A stretch of 12,751 nucleotides of DNA from Bacteroidales bacterium (GCA_025455505.1 JALOMK010000118.1:1-12751), one strand, 5' to 3'; counted from the stretch's first letter, positions 1-7,757 are shown. A program made the numbers and translations. Notes: generated by a model not told the origin, from the sequence alone.

Positions 1-68
1 TCTCAGCTCCATCATCGAGATACTCATTACCGAGTTTGCCCGGGTTCATGGAAAGGAGAATAAGATAG

Positions 69-410
69 AGATCCTCCTTCCCGATAAACAAAAACATCTG
101 GTCAAGTTCCTTCGTATGTTTCGTCGGGGGACTGAGCCTTCTTCTCTTCTCTGTATTCTACCTTGTTATTGATATCTGGCAGTACAGGAAATGGACATTC
201 TTCTTTGTTGTTATCGGACTGAATCCGATTACAATCTACCTTGCCGGCAGGATACTGAATTTCAGATCGGCGACAAGGTTCTTCTTCGGAGGACTTGCAG
301 AAATACTCCCCGATAAATGGACCGAACTTGTCAATGGAATCGGGATAACTGCAATAGCCTGGCTTTTCCTGTATTTCCTCTACCGTAACAAGATATTCTT
401 AAAACTGTAA
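69..410 (+). pseudogene. C-terminal remnant of DUF5009/COG4299 (NagX-like) membrane acyltransferase, frame broken upstream
   Basis: Frame 3 is open from 69 to the TAA at 408-410 and encodes about 113 residues. It begins with FPINKNIWSSSF, then a hydrophobic helix, a short charged turn (IDIWQYRKW), two more hydrophobic stretches and a C-terminal YFLYRNKIFLKL. The PINKN-W-SS motif followed by membrane helices is typical of the C-terminal half of DUF5009/COG4299 proteins, which are multi-pass membrane proteins related to heparan-alpha-glucosaminide N-acetyltransferase. No start codon lies in this frame, and a TAG at 66-68 closes it just before the motif. Frame 2 is open across 2-172 and could be the upstream part shifted by one or more bases, but I see no convincing family match there. 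It is therefore either a decayed gene or a sequencing/assembly break. The stop is 35 bases before the permease, so the two were probably co-transcribed. Confidence 0.6.
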
Positions 411-445
411 GCCCAGGCCGGAAATCAATTGTAATACCAGATCAA

Positions 446-1795
446 ATGAACACAGACACTAAATCCGGACCCGGGCTAAGGCGCGCACTGGGGCTCTCAT
501 CACTTGTCCTTTACGGGATCATCCTTATCCAGCCCACGGCCCCGATGCCACTTTTCGGGGCGGCATCGAGCCTGGGACAAGGCCATGTTGTAACAACAAT
601 ATTAATCGGAATGGTTGCAATGCTTCTCACAGCCATAAGTTATGGCAAGATGGCAAATGCATATCCAAGCGCCGGGTCGGCATATACTTATGTAAGCCGC
701 GAAATACACCCCTCGCTGGGCTACTTTATCGGCTGGGGCATGATCTTCGACTATGTGATGAACCCGATAATCTGCGTGATCTGGGCCAGCAAAGCCTCAA
801 TGAATTTCATTCCTGAGATTCCCTTTGCAGGATTTGCGGTTTTCTATGCAGTGCTTTTCACCTCAATGAACCTGAGAGGCATTGAAGCCAGCGCCCGGAC
901 GAATTCAATAATTGCTGCAGGACTGGGAATTGTGATACTTCTCTTCCTGGGTTCAGCGGTAAGGTACCTGTTCATAAATCCTCCGGCAGGAGCCGCCGGC
1001 TGGCTTAAGCCCTTTTACAATCCTGAGACATTTTCATTCTCCGCCGTGTCAGCAGGCGCTTCCCTGGCTGTGCTCACTTACATAGGATTTGATGGCATAT
1101 CCACACTTTCGGAGGAGGTTCATAACCCGAGGAAGAACATATTGCGTGCCACTGTGCTTGTCTGCCTTATTACCGGCATCCTCGCATCGATACAGGTATA
1201 TTTTGCACAGCTTGTATGGCCCGAAACCACATTCCCCGACCAGGACACAGCCTTTGTATATGTGGCTGGCAAGGCCGGTGGCCAGTGGCTGTTCTTTGCC
1301 GTAAACATAGCCCTGCTTATAGCAACAATCGGATCAGGATCGGGGGCACATCTCGGCGCCGGAAGGCTGCTCTACGGAATGGGGCGTGACAATGCAATAC
1401 CCCGGAAGTTTTTTGGAGTTGTAAATGCACGCACCCGTGTACCCAGCAATAACATTATTCTGATCGGATTTTTTGTTCTCGCCGGCGCCTTTTTCCTGTC
1501 ATATCCCCTCGGAGCCCAGCTTCTGAACTTCGGGGCACTGATTGCTTTCATGGGCGTAAATGCCTCTGCCTTTACAAGATACTTCATCAGGAGCGAAAAG
1601 AAGAACATCCTCCAGTTCCTGCTTCCCCTGCTAGGTTTTGCCGTTTGTTTCTACCTGTGGATGAGCCTCGACATCAAGGCCAAGATAGTCGGACTTTGCT
1701 GGCTCTCGGCAGGAGTTCTCTACGGGGCATGGAGGACATCGTGGTTCAGGAAACCACTGCTTTACGTTGACTTTGAAAAGGAAGACAGGGAATGA
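446..1795 (+). CDS. APC-superfamily amino acid/polyamine permease
   Basis: A 449-residue inner-membrane transporter with about 12 hydrophobic segments and a short cytoplasmic N-terminus. Recognisable APC signatures are an early helix with GIILIQPTAPMPLFG (24-38), the YPSAGSAYTYVSREIHPSLG block (73-92) followed by GW, the FDG..TLSEEVHNPRKNI loop after helix 6 (215-232), and GRLLYGMGRDNAIP (306-319), a conserved cytoplasmic loop of amino acid permeases. The length is normal for the family, so the gene looks complete. Family members import amino acids or polyamines by cation symport or exchange; the substrate cannot be read from the sequence. The ATG at 446 is the first in frame, and no strong Shine-Dalgarno sequence precedes it. 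It lies 35 bases after the broken acyltransferase on the same strand and converges with the symporter gene at 3480-1870, so it is probably unrelated to the sugar operon. Confidence 0.85.
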   Translation: MNTDTKSGPGLRRALGLSSLVLYGIILIQPTAPMPLFGAASSLGQGHVVTTILIGMVAMLLTAISYGKMANAYPSAGSAYTYVSREIHPSLGYFIGWGMIFDYVMNPIICVIWASKASMNFIPEIPFAGFAVFYAVLFTSMNLRGIEASARTNSIIAAGLGIVILLFLGSAVRYLFINPPAGAAGWLKPFYNPETFSFSAVSAGASLAVLTYIGFDGISTLSEEVHNPRKNILRATVLVCLITGILASIQVYFAQLVWPETTFPDQDTAFVYVAGKAGGQWLFFAVNIALLIATIGSGSGAHLGAGRLLYGMGRDNAIPRKFFGVVNARTRVPSNNIILIGFFVLAGAFFLSYPLGAQLLNFGALIAFMGVNASAFTRYFIRSEKKNILQFLLPLLGFAVCFYLWMSLDIKAKIVGLCWLSAGVLYGAWRTSWFRKPLLYVDFEKEDRE

Positions 1796-1838
1796 TGCTT
1801 GCTTCCCGACAGAACTGACAGAATTCAAGGGTTAAGAA

Positions 1839-1859
1839 ACAGGCCCGGCAGAGGCCTGT
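1839..1859. terminator. Hairpin between convergent genes, candidate bidirectional terminator
   Basis: ACAGGCC (1839-1845) and GGCCTGT (1853-1859) are perfect reverse complements around a 7-base loop. The hairpin lies in the 74-base gap between the permease stop (1795) and the symporter stop (1870), where both transcripts must end. There is no clear T-tract on either side, so intrinsic termination is plausible but not certain. Confidence 0.4.
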
Positions 1860-1869
1860 CAGAGTCCTG

Positions 1870-3480
1870 TCAGCTCAGCCAGATGTATATTGCCAGTGTT
1901 ACGGCTGAAAGTACCCCAAGCTGCAGCCTCCAGTCTTTCAGGCCTTCAAACCTCGCTATCCTGCCTTTGAAATCATAGGTTGTGTTTACAAGCTTATCAG
2001 GCGCTGTTTTTTCAGTGAAGGCTGAAACCGCAAACAAGACTGCAGTTATTATAATCTCAGCCCATAATCCCCTGTACCCGAAATTCAGCGTCAGATCGTG
2101 ATGCAGGAAGGGAAAAAGCTGCCTGCCTGTTTCCGGACCGAGGAACTGGTCAGTTACGAAAAGAGTCGCAAGCGCTATACCTGTTATAACAGATGCAGCG
2201 GCACCCTTAAGTGTAACTCTCCTGCTTACTATTCCAAAAAATATTGCAGGGAATACTGGTATTACAAGGTAGGCAGAAAGTGTCTGCAGGTATTTATACA
2301 AACCCTCCTCATTCCTGTAAACAAGCCAGGCTGCGCCGATCCCGAGTATTGTAACTATAACAATTATCACCCTGCCGAGAGACACCTGTCGCTTTTCGCC
2401 AAGTCCGGGTTTGAACTCCAGAATAAAATCCCTTACAACAAGTGTTGAGACTGAATTCAGAACAGCTATCAGGGATGTCACCAGGGCTGCCATGAGTGAG
2501 GCAAGCAGAAGTCCCCGAAGTCCGGTTGGAAGCAGGTTGTTCAGAAGAAGAACAAAAGTCTGCTTCGTTGAATCACCCTCAAGTTCTCCGGGGAAAAGGG
2601 CATAGGCGATAACCCCCGGGAGTGCAAAAATAAAAAGAGGAAGCAGCTTCAGAGTCACTGCCAGCATCGAACCCCACCTGGCCTGTCGTATATCACGGGC
2701 AGCAAGCACCCTTTGCACGTTGACCTGGTCGATGCCCCAGTAAAAAATACCGGCGTAAAATGCTGTTGCCAGTATACCCCAGAAGGGATAAACCTGGTCC
2801 CCGGGACGATTGATCGTCATCATTTCCGGCACCTTATCCATTAACCCTTCCCATCCGCCAACCCTGACAAGTCCTGTTATTACCATTATCGATGAACCAA
2901 GAATCATTATTATCACCTGGATGACGTCAGAGTACGCGACAGCTGTAAAACCACCGACAATTGTGAATATTGCCACTCCCGCAGCTATCCAGCATACTGT
3001 TGTCATTACGTTCCAGCCTACGAGGCTGTTCAGTACAAGTGCTCCTGCAAACAGAGTGAAGGCGAGCTTTGTCATTATGCTGATAATAAGCATCAGTCCC
3101 GAAAAGAAGGTTCTTGCTCTCCTGTTGTATCTCAGCTCAAGGAACTCCGGTATTGTATATATCCTGTTTTTCATATAGTAAGGAAACAGGAAGGCGCAGG
3201 CAAAACCGAGCGTTATGGCACATGTAAGTTCGACTGATCCTGCTGCGAGCCCGTACCTGTATGAATCGCCTGACAATCCCACAAGATGCTCTGCCCCTAT
3301 GTTCGTTGCAAAAAGAGAGGCCCCCACTACAGGCCAGCTCATCGACCGGCCTCCGAGGAAAAAACCCGAACTGTCCTTCGATGCATTCCTGCGCCAGGCC
3401 ATTATCAGCCCGAAAGACAGGCTTCCGCATATCATTATGAAGAGAATTATCCAGTCAAGCGTTCCGAGGGAGAGGTTCAT
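1870..3480 (-). CDS. SGLT-type sodium:sugar symporter (SSS family)
   Basis: A 536-residue polytopic membrane protein of the solute:sodium symporter family. The N-terminal region has FFLGGRSMSWPVVGASLFATN (about 40-60) and IGAEHLVGLSG (61-71), the pattern of helix 1 and its discontinuous sodium/sugar site in SGLT proteins. IVGGFTAVAYSDVIQ (174-188), DQVNVQRVLAARD (251-263) and LKLLPLFIFALPGVI (277-291) match SGLT sugar carriers better than proline or pantothenate carriers. It should bring a monosaccharide or small glycoside into the cytoplasm with Na+. Its ATG overlaps the stop of the upstream epimerase gene in an ATGA arrangement, so translation is coupled. Pairing an SGLT carrier with an AGE epimerase is a recurrent theme in Bacteroidota sugar operons, for example for mannosides or N-acyl sugars. 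The substrate itself is inferred only as 'a sugar acted on by this operon'. Confidence 0.88.
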   Translation of the reverse strand: MNLSLGTLDWIILFIMICGSLSFGLIMAWRRNASKDSSGFFLGGRSMSWPVVGASLFATNIGAEHLVGLSGDSYRYGLAAGSVELTCAITLGFACAFLFPYYMKNRIYTIPEFLELRYNRRARTFFSGLMLIISIMTKLAFTLFAGALVLNSLVGWNVMTTVCWIAAGVAIFTIVGGFTAVAYSDVIQVIIMILGSSIMVITGLVRVGGWEGLMDKVPEMMTINRPGDQVYPFWGILATAFYAGIFYWGIDQVNVQRVLAARDIRQARWGSMLAVTLKLLPLFIFALPGVIAYALFPGELEGDSTKQTFVLLLNNLLPTGLRGLLLASLMAALVTSLIAVLNSVSTLVVRDFILEFKPGLGEKRQVSLGRVIIVIVTILGIGAAWLVYRNEEGLYKYLQTLSAYLVIPVFPAIFFGIVSRRVTLKGAAASVITGIALATLFVTDQFLGPETGRQLFPFLHHDLTLNFGYRGLWAEIIITAVLFAVSAFTEKTAPDKLVNTTYDFKGRIARFEGLKDWRLQLGVLSAVTLAIYIWLS

Positions 3481-4763
3481 ACGATTTCATTTTGGAATTT
3501 GTCTTCAATCTTCCTGAGCCTGTCAATGGATTGTATCATTGATCGCACAGTATGGTAGTTTATCTTCCATGAATGGCTCATGTGGGTCCATACGGGTTCG
3601 CCCTTTCTCGACATGAGGGGAAACCACTCTCCCACTCCCCTGTTGACCATCCTGTCGAGCACAAAGCGGTGAACGTTTTTGTATGCTTCCCAATATTTTC
3701 TATCGCCGAAGATAATGACGGCATCGAGCAGGCCAATCAGCACCTCTGCCTGCTGCCAGAACTCCTTCTCCCTGTCATAAACCCCGCCTGCATGCGGACC
3801 CTCCACATAAACGCCCCCGAATTCCCGGTCAATTCCGTTGTCAACTGTATGGTCGAATATTTTCCTTAAAACATCAGAATATTCATTCCTGTCAGCCTTT
3901 AAAATATCGAGGGCATGAATAAGAAGCCATGCGAATTCGGCATTGTGCCCGTAACAGGTATTGTCAGTGGCATTCCCCTTGCTCCCTTCCGCGGAAAACC
4001 TGTCCCATCCCCAGATTATGTCGAATTTTATCTGGGGTGCGATGCTCCAGTCCCTGTAGAACTGGGGTATGCCGGTTTTGTAAGCAGGATGAAGAATTCT
4101 CTTCAAAAGCAACTCAATTACTTCAAGGAGTTTGCGCCTGTGAACCTCCTCACCAGTACATTCATAAAGAGTTGTGAAGGCTTCCATAAGGTGCATGTGC
4201 ACATCCATGGTTTTCCTGTCGCCTCCACTGCTCCCGGGCCCGCTGAGGTTCCACTGCCTGCCGAACATCTCAAAATAACCGCCATGCATTGTGTCGGTGC
4301 AGTGTTTCTGAATAAGGTCGAACAGCATGCAGGCATATTCTGCCCCGGCCGGATCGCCTGTGGCCAGGGTGTATTCACTCAGCGAGTAGATTGCAAAGCT
4401 CTGGCCGTAAAGTACCTTGCTGTCGATTGTTACTTCGCCCTCCCTGTTGCACATCCAGAAGAACCCTCCCGCTTCCCTGTCCCACATTTTACTGATGAGG
4501 AAATCAATTCCATGTGCGGCAAGGTCCTTAAAGTCACCATTTGCGTAACCTGCCCTCAACGCCGATGACATAGTATAAAGGGAACGTGTCTGTGAAATGA
4601 GCGATTTCTCATCTTCGCCACTATCGTTGCCAAACCTGTCGAAATGAGTAAGGTATCCTCCGTTCCTGCTGTCCTTTATTCTTTTGAGCCAGAACGGAAG
4701 CAGTTCGTTGTTAAGATGGTTTTCGAGCTCCTCCCTGAGGGCCTTCACTTCGCTTGTATCCAT
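3477..4763 (-). CDS. AGE-family sugar 2-epimerase (cellobiose 2-epimerase/N-acylglucosamine 2-epimerase type)
   Basis: A 428-residue soluble enzyme with the (alpha/alpha)6-barrel pattern of the N-acylglucosamine 2-epimerase superfamily; the length is normal. Visible signatures are SQTRSLYTMSSALR (57-70), YGQSFAIYSLSEY (119-131), MDVHMHLMEAFTTLY (186-200), TCYGHNAEFAWLL (269-281), KEFWQQAEVL (333-342) and a C-terminal HSWKINYHTVRSM (397-409). In cellobiose 2-epimerases the equivalents of the HMHLMEA, YGHNAE and WK..YH histidines (here about H191, H273, H404) form the catalytic set, and all three are present. The family inverts C2 of free glucose/mannose-type aldoses, N-acylhexosamines or beta-1,4-disaccharides in the cytoplasm. 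The YGHNAEFAWLL form leans toward the cellobiose/mannose-epimerase side, but the substrate is not fixed. It starts 6 bases after the DHS-like gene and overlaps the symporter start by ATGA, so sugar import and epimerisation are coupled. Confidence 0.85.
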   Translation of the reverse strand: MDTSEVKALREELENHLNNELLPFWLKRIKDSRNGGYLTHFDRFGNDSGEDEKSLISQTRSLYTMSSALRAGYANGDFKDLAAHGIDFLISKMWDREAGGFFWMCNREGEVTIDSKVLYGQSFAIYSLSEYTLATGDPAGAEYACMLFDLIQKHCTDTMHGGYFEMFGRQWNLSGPGSSGGDRKTMDVHMHLMEAFTTLYECTGEEVHRRKLLEVIELLLKRILHPAYKTGIPQFYRDWSIAPQIKFDIIWGWDRFSAEGSKGNATDNTCYGHNAEFAWLLIHALDILKADRNEYSDVLRKIFDHTVDNGIDREFGGVYVEGPHAGGVYDREKEFWQQAEVLIGLLDAVIIFGDRKYWEAYKNVHRFVLDRMVNRGVGEWFPLMSRKGEPVWTHMSHSWKINYHTVRSMIQSIDRLRKIEDKFQNEIV

Positions 4764-4769
4764 ATGCTT

Positions 4770-5885
4770 TTAGTGGTGATTTAACATTTTATAAAGCGCC
4801 GGAAGGAATTCCCTGTTATCAGCTGAAAGGTAATCCATCTCACCCCCCATCCGCGCAAAGGTCTTGCAGTATCTCAGGTAGTATGCGGGATTATCAGGCG
4901 GAGGTTCCCCGGATTTCTTCCAGTCCCAGTCGGAAGCGGCCAGATCGACTACAAGCATATAATGGTCATGAATCCTGCTGTTCTCCTGTATCTTAATGTT
5001 TTGTGCCATTGAGAGGGCCTTCTCGAAGATCATCGGCGACATCACGGCAGAACCCACAGACAGGTAGACGCCGTTGCTGATGTCAAGTACCGAGCCAGCA
5101 AAGGAAAGGAAATCCCTGAGCGCAGTGCGGCCGACGGCAGCACCGTTGTTAAGGGGATGATTGTAGATTATATCGTGTCCGATCATCGGATGACCTGTAA
5201 AAGGAATTCCAAGTTCCCAGGCTGCCGCCTGTACTGAAAATGACTTGAATGGATGGGATATTTGCATAAAGCCCGGGCTGATTCCGAACCTGGCTATTGT
5301 TCCGGCCAGATCGAGAGCGGCCGCAGCCTTGTCAGGATCGGCAGTCAGGATCTCTGAGGCTTCTTTCAGCAGGCTGTCCCGTGCCGGTATCATTAATCCT
5401 CCCTCACTTATCATTTTTCCAACTGAATCTCCGTATCCAAGGCCGCAATAAGCCCCTGTTATTATTGCAAGGTTGATATAGAAGCCTGTTTCATGCCATA
5501 TTCCGAACTTTCCCTCACCTACATTTACCTTTACATCCTCGCTTGAACGTCCCTGGAAAGCGAATTCCCAGTCATGAATTATCCCTGCACCGTTGGTAGC
5601 CAGATGTGTAAGCCATCCCTGCTTCATAAGTTCAATCAGCACAGGTGCATTCCCGTTCTTAATGGCATGAGCTCCGAAAGCAATTATAACTGAAGCACCA
5701 TTCTCCCTGGCACCACGTATCTTCCCTGCCGCCTTAAGCGCTGCAGCCTCCGTTCCTGGCGGGAATCGGTCGTCAGGACCCGGAAGCCTGATATTATCCT
5801 TCTCAATAAATACCTTATCGATTCGCTCCGACAGGCTTCTTACCCTGAGCAAATCCCTGTTGATTACTTTCCTTTCCTTTTTCAT
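4770..5885 (-). CDS. Uncharacterised deoxyhypusine-synthase-like protein
   Basis: A 371-residue soluble protein without signal peptide or membrane segment. Its pattern recalls a bacterial group loosely described as deoxyhypusine-synthase-like: FGAHAIKNGNAPVLIELM (70-87), THLATNGAGIIHDWEFAFQG (93-112), SSEDV (114-118), GEGKFGIWHETG (123-134), FTGHPMIGHDIIYNHPLNNG (229-248), DFLSFAGSV (258-266) and YLSVGSAVMSPMIFEKAL (274-291). The glycine-rich NGAG.IHD segment and the GSAV motif suggest a Rossmann-like nucleotide-binding core. True deoxyhypusine synthases modify eIF5A, which bacteria lack, so another reaction is likely, perhaps an NAD-dependent step on a sugar or sugar phosphate; that is inference. 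The ATG overlaps the upstream HAD stop (ATGA) and the epimerase follows 6 bases after its stop, placing it inside the operon. I know of no established function for this group. Confidence 0.6.
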   Translation of the reverse strand: MKKERKVINRDLLRVRSLSERIDKVFIEKDNIRLPGPDDRFPPGTEAAALKAAGKIRGARENGASVIIAFGAHAIKNGNAPVLIELMKQGWLTHLATNGAGIIHDWEFAFQGRSSEDVKVNVGEGKFGIWHETGFYINLAIITGAYCGLGYGDSVGKMISEGGLMIPARDSLLKEASEILTADPDKAAAALDLAGTIARFGISPGFMQISHPFKSFSVQAAAWELGIPFTGHPMIGHDIIYNHPLNNGAAVGRTALRDFLSFAGSVLDISNGVYLSVGSAVMSPMIFEKALSMAQNIKIQENSRIHDHYMLVVDLAASDWDWKKSGEPPPDNPAYYLRYCKTFARMGGEMDYLSADNREFLPALYKMLNHH

Positions 5886-7036
5886 TGCATATTTAGAAGA
5901 TCCAGGATTTGTACATAACCTGAAAAATCGGGTATTACAAGACCCGCTCCTGCCTTGATAAGGCGGGATCTTTTGCGTTGATTGAGCCCGTATCGTCTCA
6001 GTTCGTTGGAAGCCACGCCAATTGCGAATCCGCCCCTTTTTACTGTCTCCCTTACTTCCACCGGTCCATCGCCGAAAGTGAGCACTACCCCGGCTGTTGC
6101 TCCACCGATTGAACCAAGGATCTTATCGAGCACAACCTTCTTGGCCTCTGTGTTGATGTCTCCCACAGCGCCAAAGATCCTGCCCCCGAAGAGATCCGCA
6201 TAGCCGAGGATTTCAGCCTCCCTCTGTACGTCGGAGGTATCGGTGCCGCTGGCAAGGTAAAGCAGGACACCACGATCATGAAGCGCTTTGAGAAATGCAA
6301 CTGCTCCCTTGATTGTAAGATCGCTTATCCCGAGCTCCTTTCTTCCAAGCTTTCCAGTCCTTGCATCCACAACCTTCATCAGTTCAGTGTTATATATCCT
6401 CTTGTAGCCATGCTCATCAAGTATTCTGCCAGCCGGTACAAAACCATATTCCTTCACAATTGAAGCGAGACCGGCCATCTGGACAAGGGTCTGCACCCCT
6501 GTGGTTTTATCGATGAAATCATCCACTCTCGCCCTGACTGTCCTGTGGAGGGAATCATCCTCACCGGTGAACCTGTCCCCGAGTATTTCCCTGACCATCA
6601 TCGGGGCCATAACATTTTCCCAGCCTTCGCGCAGGGTCGATATAGTCCCGTCGTGATCAAAAATAACATGATTGAAGCGCCGGCCGCGTTCCGGCCAACT
6701 TATTATCTCAATTTCCGATCCCTCGAGGTAATGCGCATTATGCTCATTTTCTGCGAGGTCCGGGGAATAAACAAGGTCAGGATCGGTTCCTGCCTGCAGT
6801 ATCTCAGCAGGACTGGCAGTGCCGGTCTGAAAAAGTTTCTGCACTGTGACCCCGGCAACATAGGTCCCGAGTGTTGCAGCCTCTTCAAGCCCGCAGCCTG
6901 CTGCAAGCGCCGCAGCAACACCTGACAGGTAGCTGTCACCGGCACCTACAGTATCGACACGGGAGTTTATCATGAGCCCGGGGATCTCTTTAATACCGGA
7001 TGAGTCACAGAAAAAGGGGTTTCCCGGATCCGGCAA
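5882..7036 (-). CDS. C-terminal part of PfkB kinase fused to HAD-superfamily phosphatase (downstream half of split gene)
   Basis: 384 codons if read from the first ATG, but the true protein probably began at 7754. Residues 11-80 are the end of a PfkB/ribokinase fold: DSSGIKEIPG, then DTVGAGDS (28-35), the PfkB anion hole and catalytic aspartate, then GTYVAGVTVQK. Residues 120-384 form a HAD domain: motif I FDHDGT (126-131, D127 nucleophile, D129 acid), motif II LYLASGTD (259-266), a lysine near 299-300, and motif IV TFGDGPVE (320-327). About 130 residues between motifs I and II make a C1-type cap as in phosphoglycolate-phosphatase-like enzymes, unlike the capless GmhB. The assumed role is phosphorylating a sugar and removing a phosphate from the same or a related sugar. 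The kinase half here lacks its substrate-binding N-terminus, so alone only the HAD domain could be active. It ends in an ATGA overlap with the DHS-like gene. Confidence 0.75.
   Translation of the reverse strand: MPDPGNPFFCDSSGIKEIPGLMINSRVDTVGAGDSYLSGVAAALAAGCGLEEAATLGTYVAGVTVQKLFQTGTASPAEILQAGTDPDLVYSPDLAENEHNAHYLEGSEIEIISWPERGRRFNHVIFDHDGTISTLREGWENVMAPMMVREILGDRFTGEDDSLHRTVRARVDDFIDKTTGVQTLVQMAGLASIVKEYGFVPAGRILDEHGYKRIYNTELMKVVDARTGKLGRKELGISDLTIKGAVAFLKALHDRGVLLYLASGTDTSDVQREAEILGYADLFGGRIFGAVGDINTEAKKVVLDKILGSIGGATAGVVLTFGDGPVEVRETVKRGGFAIGVASNELRRYGLNQRKRSRLIKAGAGLVIPDFSGYVQILDLLNMQ
7005..7036 (-). other. Frameshift/deletion junction within the PfkB kinase
   Basis: Minus-strand sequence here is ccctttttctgtgactca. 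The upstream frame reads G-K-P-L-F-L then TGA; the downstream +1 frame reads C-D-S-S-G-I-K-E-I-P-G and continues to DTVGAGDS. PfkB/HldE relatives usually have a segment of roughly eight to nine residues (a TRG..G-type turn and strand) between the GKP.F. strand and the next strand, and it is missing in either frame. A deletion whose length is not a multiple of three therefore explains the data better than a single-base error. Confidence 0.7.
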
Positions 7037-7754
7037 ACAAGCTTTCAGCGTACTTGCTCACCTCGCTGAACGGCATTTTATCATCGGGGGATTTATCAGC
7101 TCCGCAAAGGCGTGCCGCTTCGGTATCGTTCATTTTTCTTATCGCGGCTCCGAACTGGTCATTGTAATTGCGGCTGTCAGCGATAATTATCTTTTCCGGG
7201 TGCCTGGCAATAAGTCGGACAAGCTTTTCCCTGAAGTAGTCAGTATGAATACCCGACGGGACCTGCTGGTTGATTATCACAGCGTCCGCTGAGAGCAGGG
7301 AGCTTTCAAAATCAGACAGGAGCAAGTCGGCAGTCGAGTCGTAAAGTTTATTGAAATTCCCGAAATCAATCCTTCCAAGCTCCTTGTCGCCCGTATAAGG
7401 TTTTGAATATGTGTGGGTCTGCCACTCGCTGTCCTGGAAAAGCATGTGCCCCGAATTGATCCCAAGGGTTCTCATTATTTCAAGCATCTGGTTACCGAAA
7501 GGATCATGGCCTGCGACCCCAAAGGCCAGAACTTCGCCAACTCCCATTGCTGCCAGGTTGGCTGCGACATTTCCCGCTCCGCCAAGAGAGTATTTCTGAC
7601 GGCACACAGGGTGCGTTGGCTCGCCAGTTTCTATCGAGATCTCACTCGCCGATTCATCGATGAACCAGTAAGCGTCGAGACAAAAATCTCCTATAACAAT
7701 AATCCGTGTCCTGCTGACATTCTCCAGCAGCTTTTGCAATTGTTCCCTCTTCAT
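7005..7754 (-). CDS. N-terminal part of HldE/RfaE-like PfkB sugar kinase (upstream half of split gene)
   Basis: 249 codons ending at a TGA (7005-7007) that interrupts the kinase domain. Residues 17-32 (RIIVIGDFCLDAYWFI) and SLGGAGNVAANLAAMG (56-71) followed by FGVAGHDPFG (78-87) are the N-terminal strand and substrate/lid glycine motif of HldE/RfaE-type PfkB kinases, which phosphorylate C1 of heptose-7-phosphate; related PfkB enzymes act on other sugars. The catalytic DTVGAGDS lies downstream in another frame (5882-7036), so this half cannot be a working kinase alone. The intact parent would have been about 630 residues: kinase then HAD phosphatase, with no nucleotidyltransferase domain as in HldE. 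The ATG at 7754 starts three bases after the TAG of the SIS isomerase gene, which supports this start and coupling. An assembly or sequencing error, or true decay, are both possible. Confidence 0.75.
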   Translation of the reverse strand: MKREQLQKLLENVSRTRIIVIGDFCLDAYWFIDESASEISIETGEPTHPVCRQKYSLGGAGNVAANLAAMGVGEVLAFGVAGHDPFGNQMLEIMRTLGINSGHMLFQDSEWQTHTYSKPYTGDKELGRIDFGNFNKLYDSTADLLLSDFESSLLSADAVIINQQVPSGIHTDYFREKLVRLIARHPEKIIIADSRNYNDQFGAAIRKMNDTEAARLCGADKSPDDKMPFSEVSKYAESLFAGSGKPLFL

Positions 7755-7757
7755 TTT

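Noticed and set aside
2098..2448. 116-codon plus-strand open frame opposite the symporter
   Set aside because: Cysteine/tyrosine-rich translation with no family pattern, fully within the clear SSS symporter gene.
3915..4568. 217-codon plus-strand open frame opposite the epimerase gene
   Set aside because: It lies wholly inside the AGE epimerase on the other strand, has no recognisable domain, and its composition follows from the epimerase codons.
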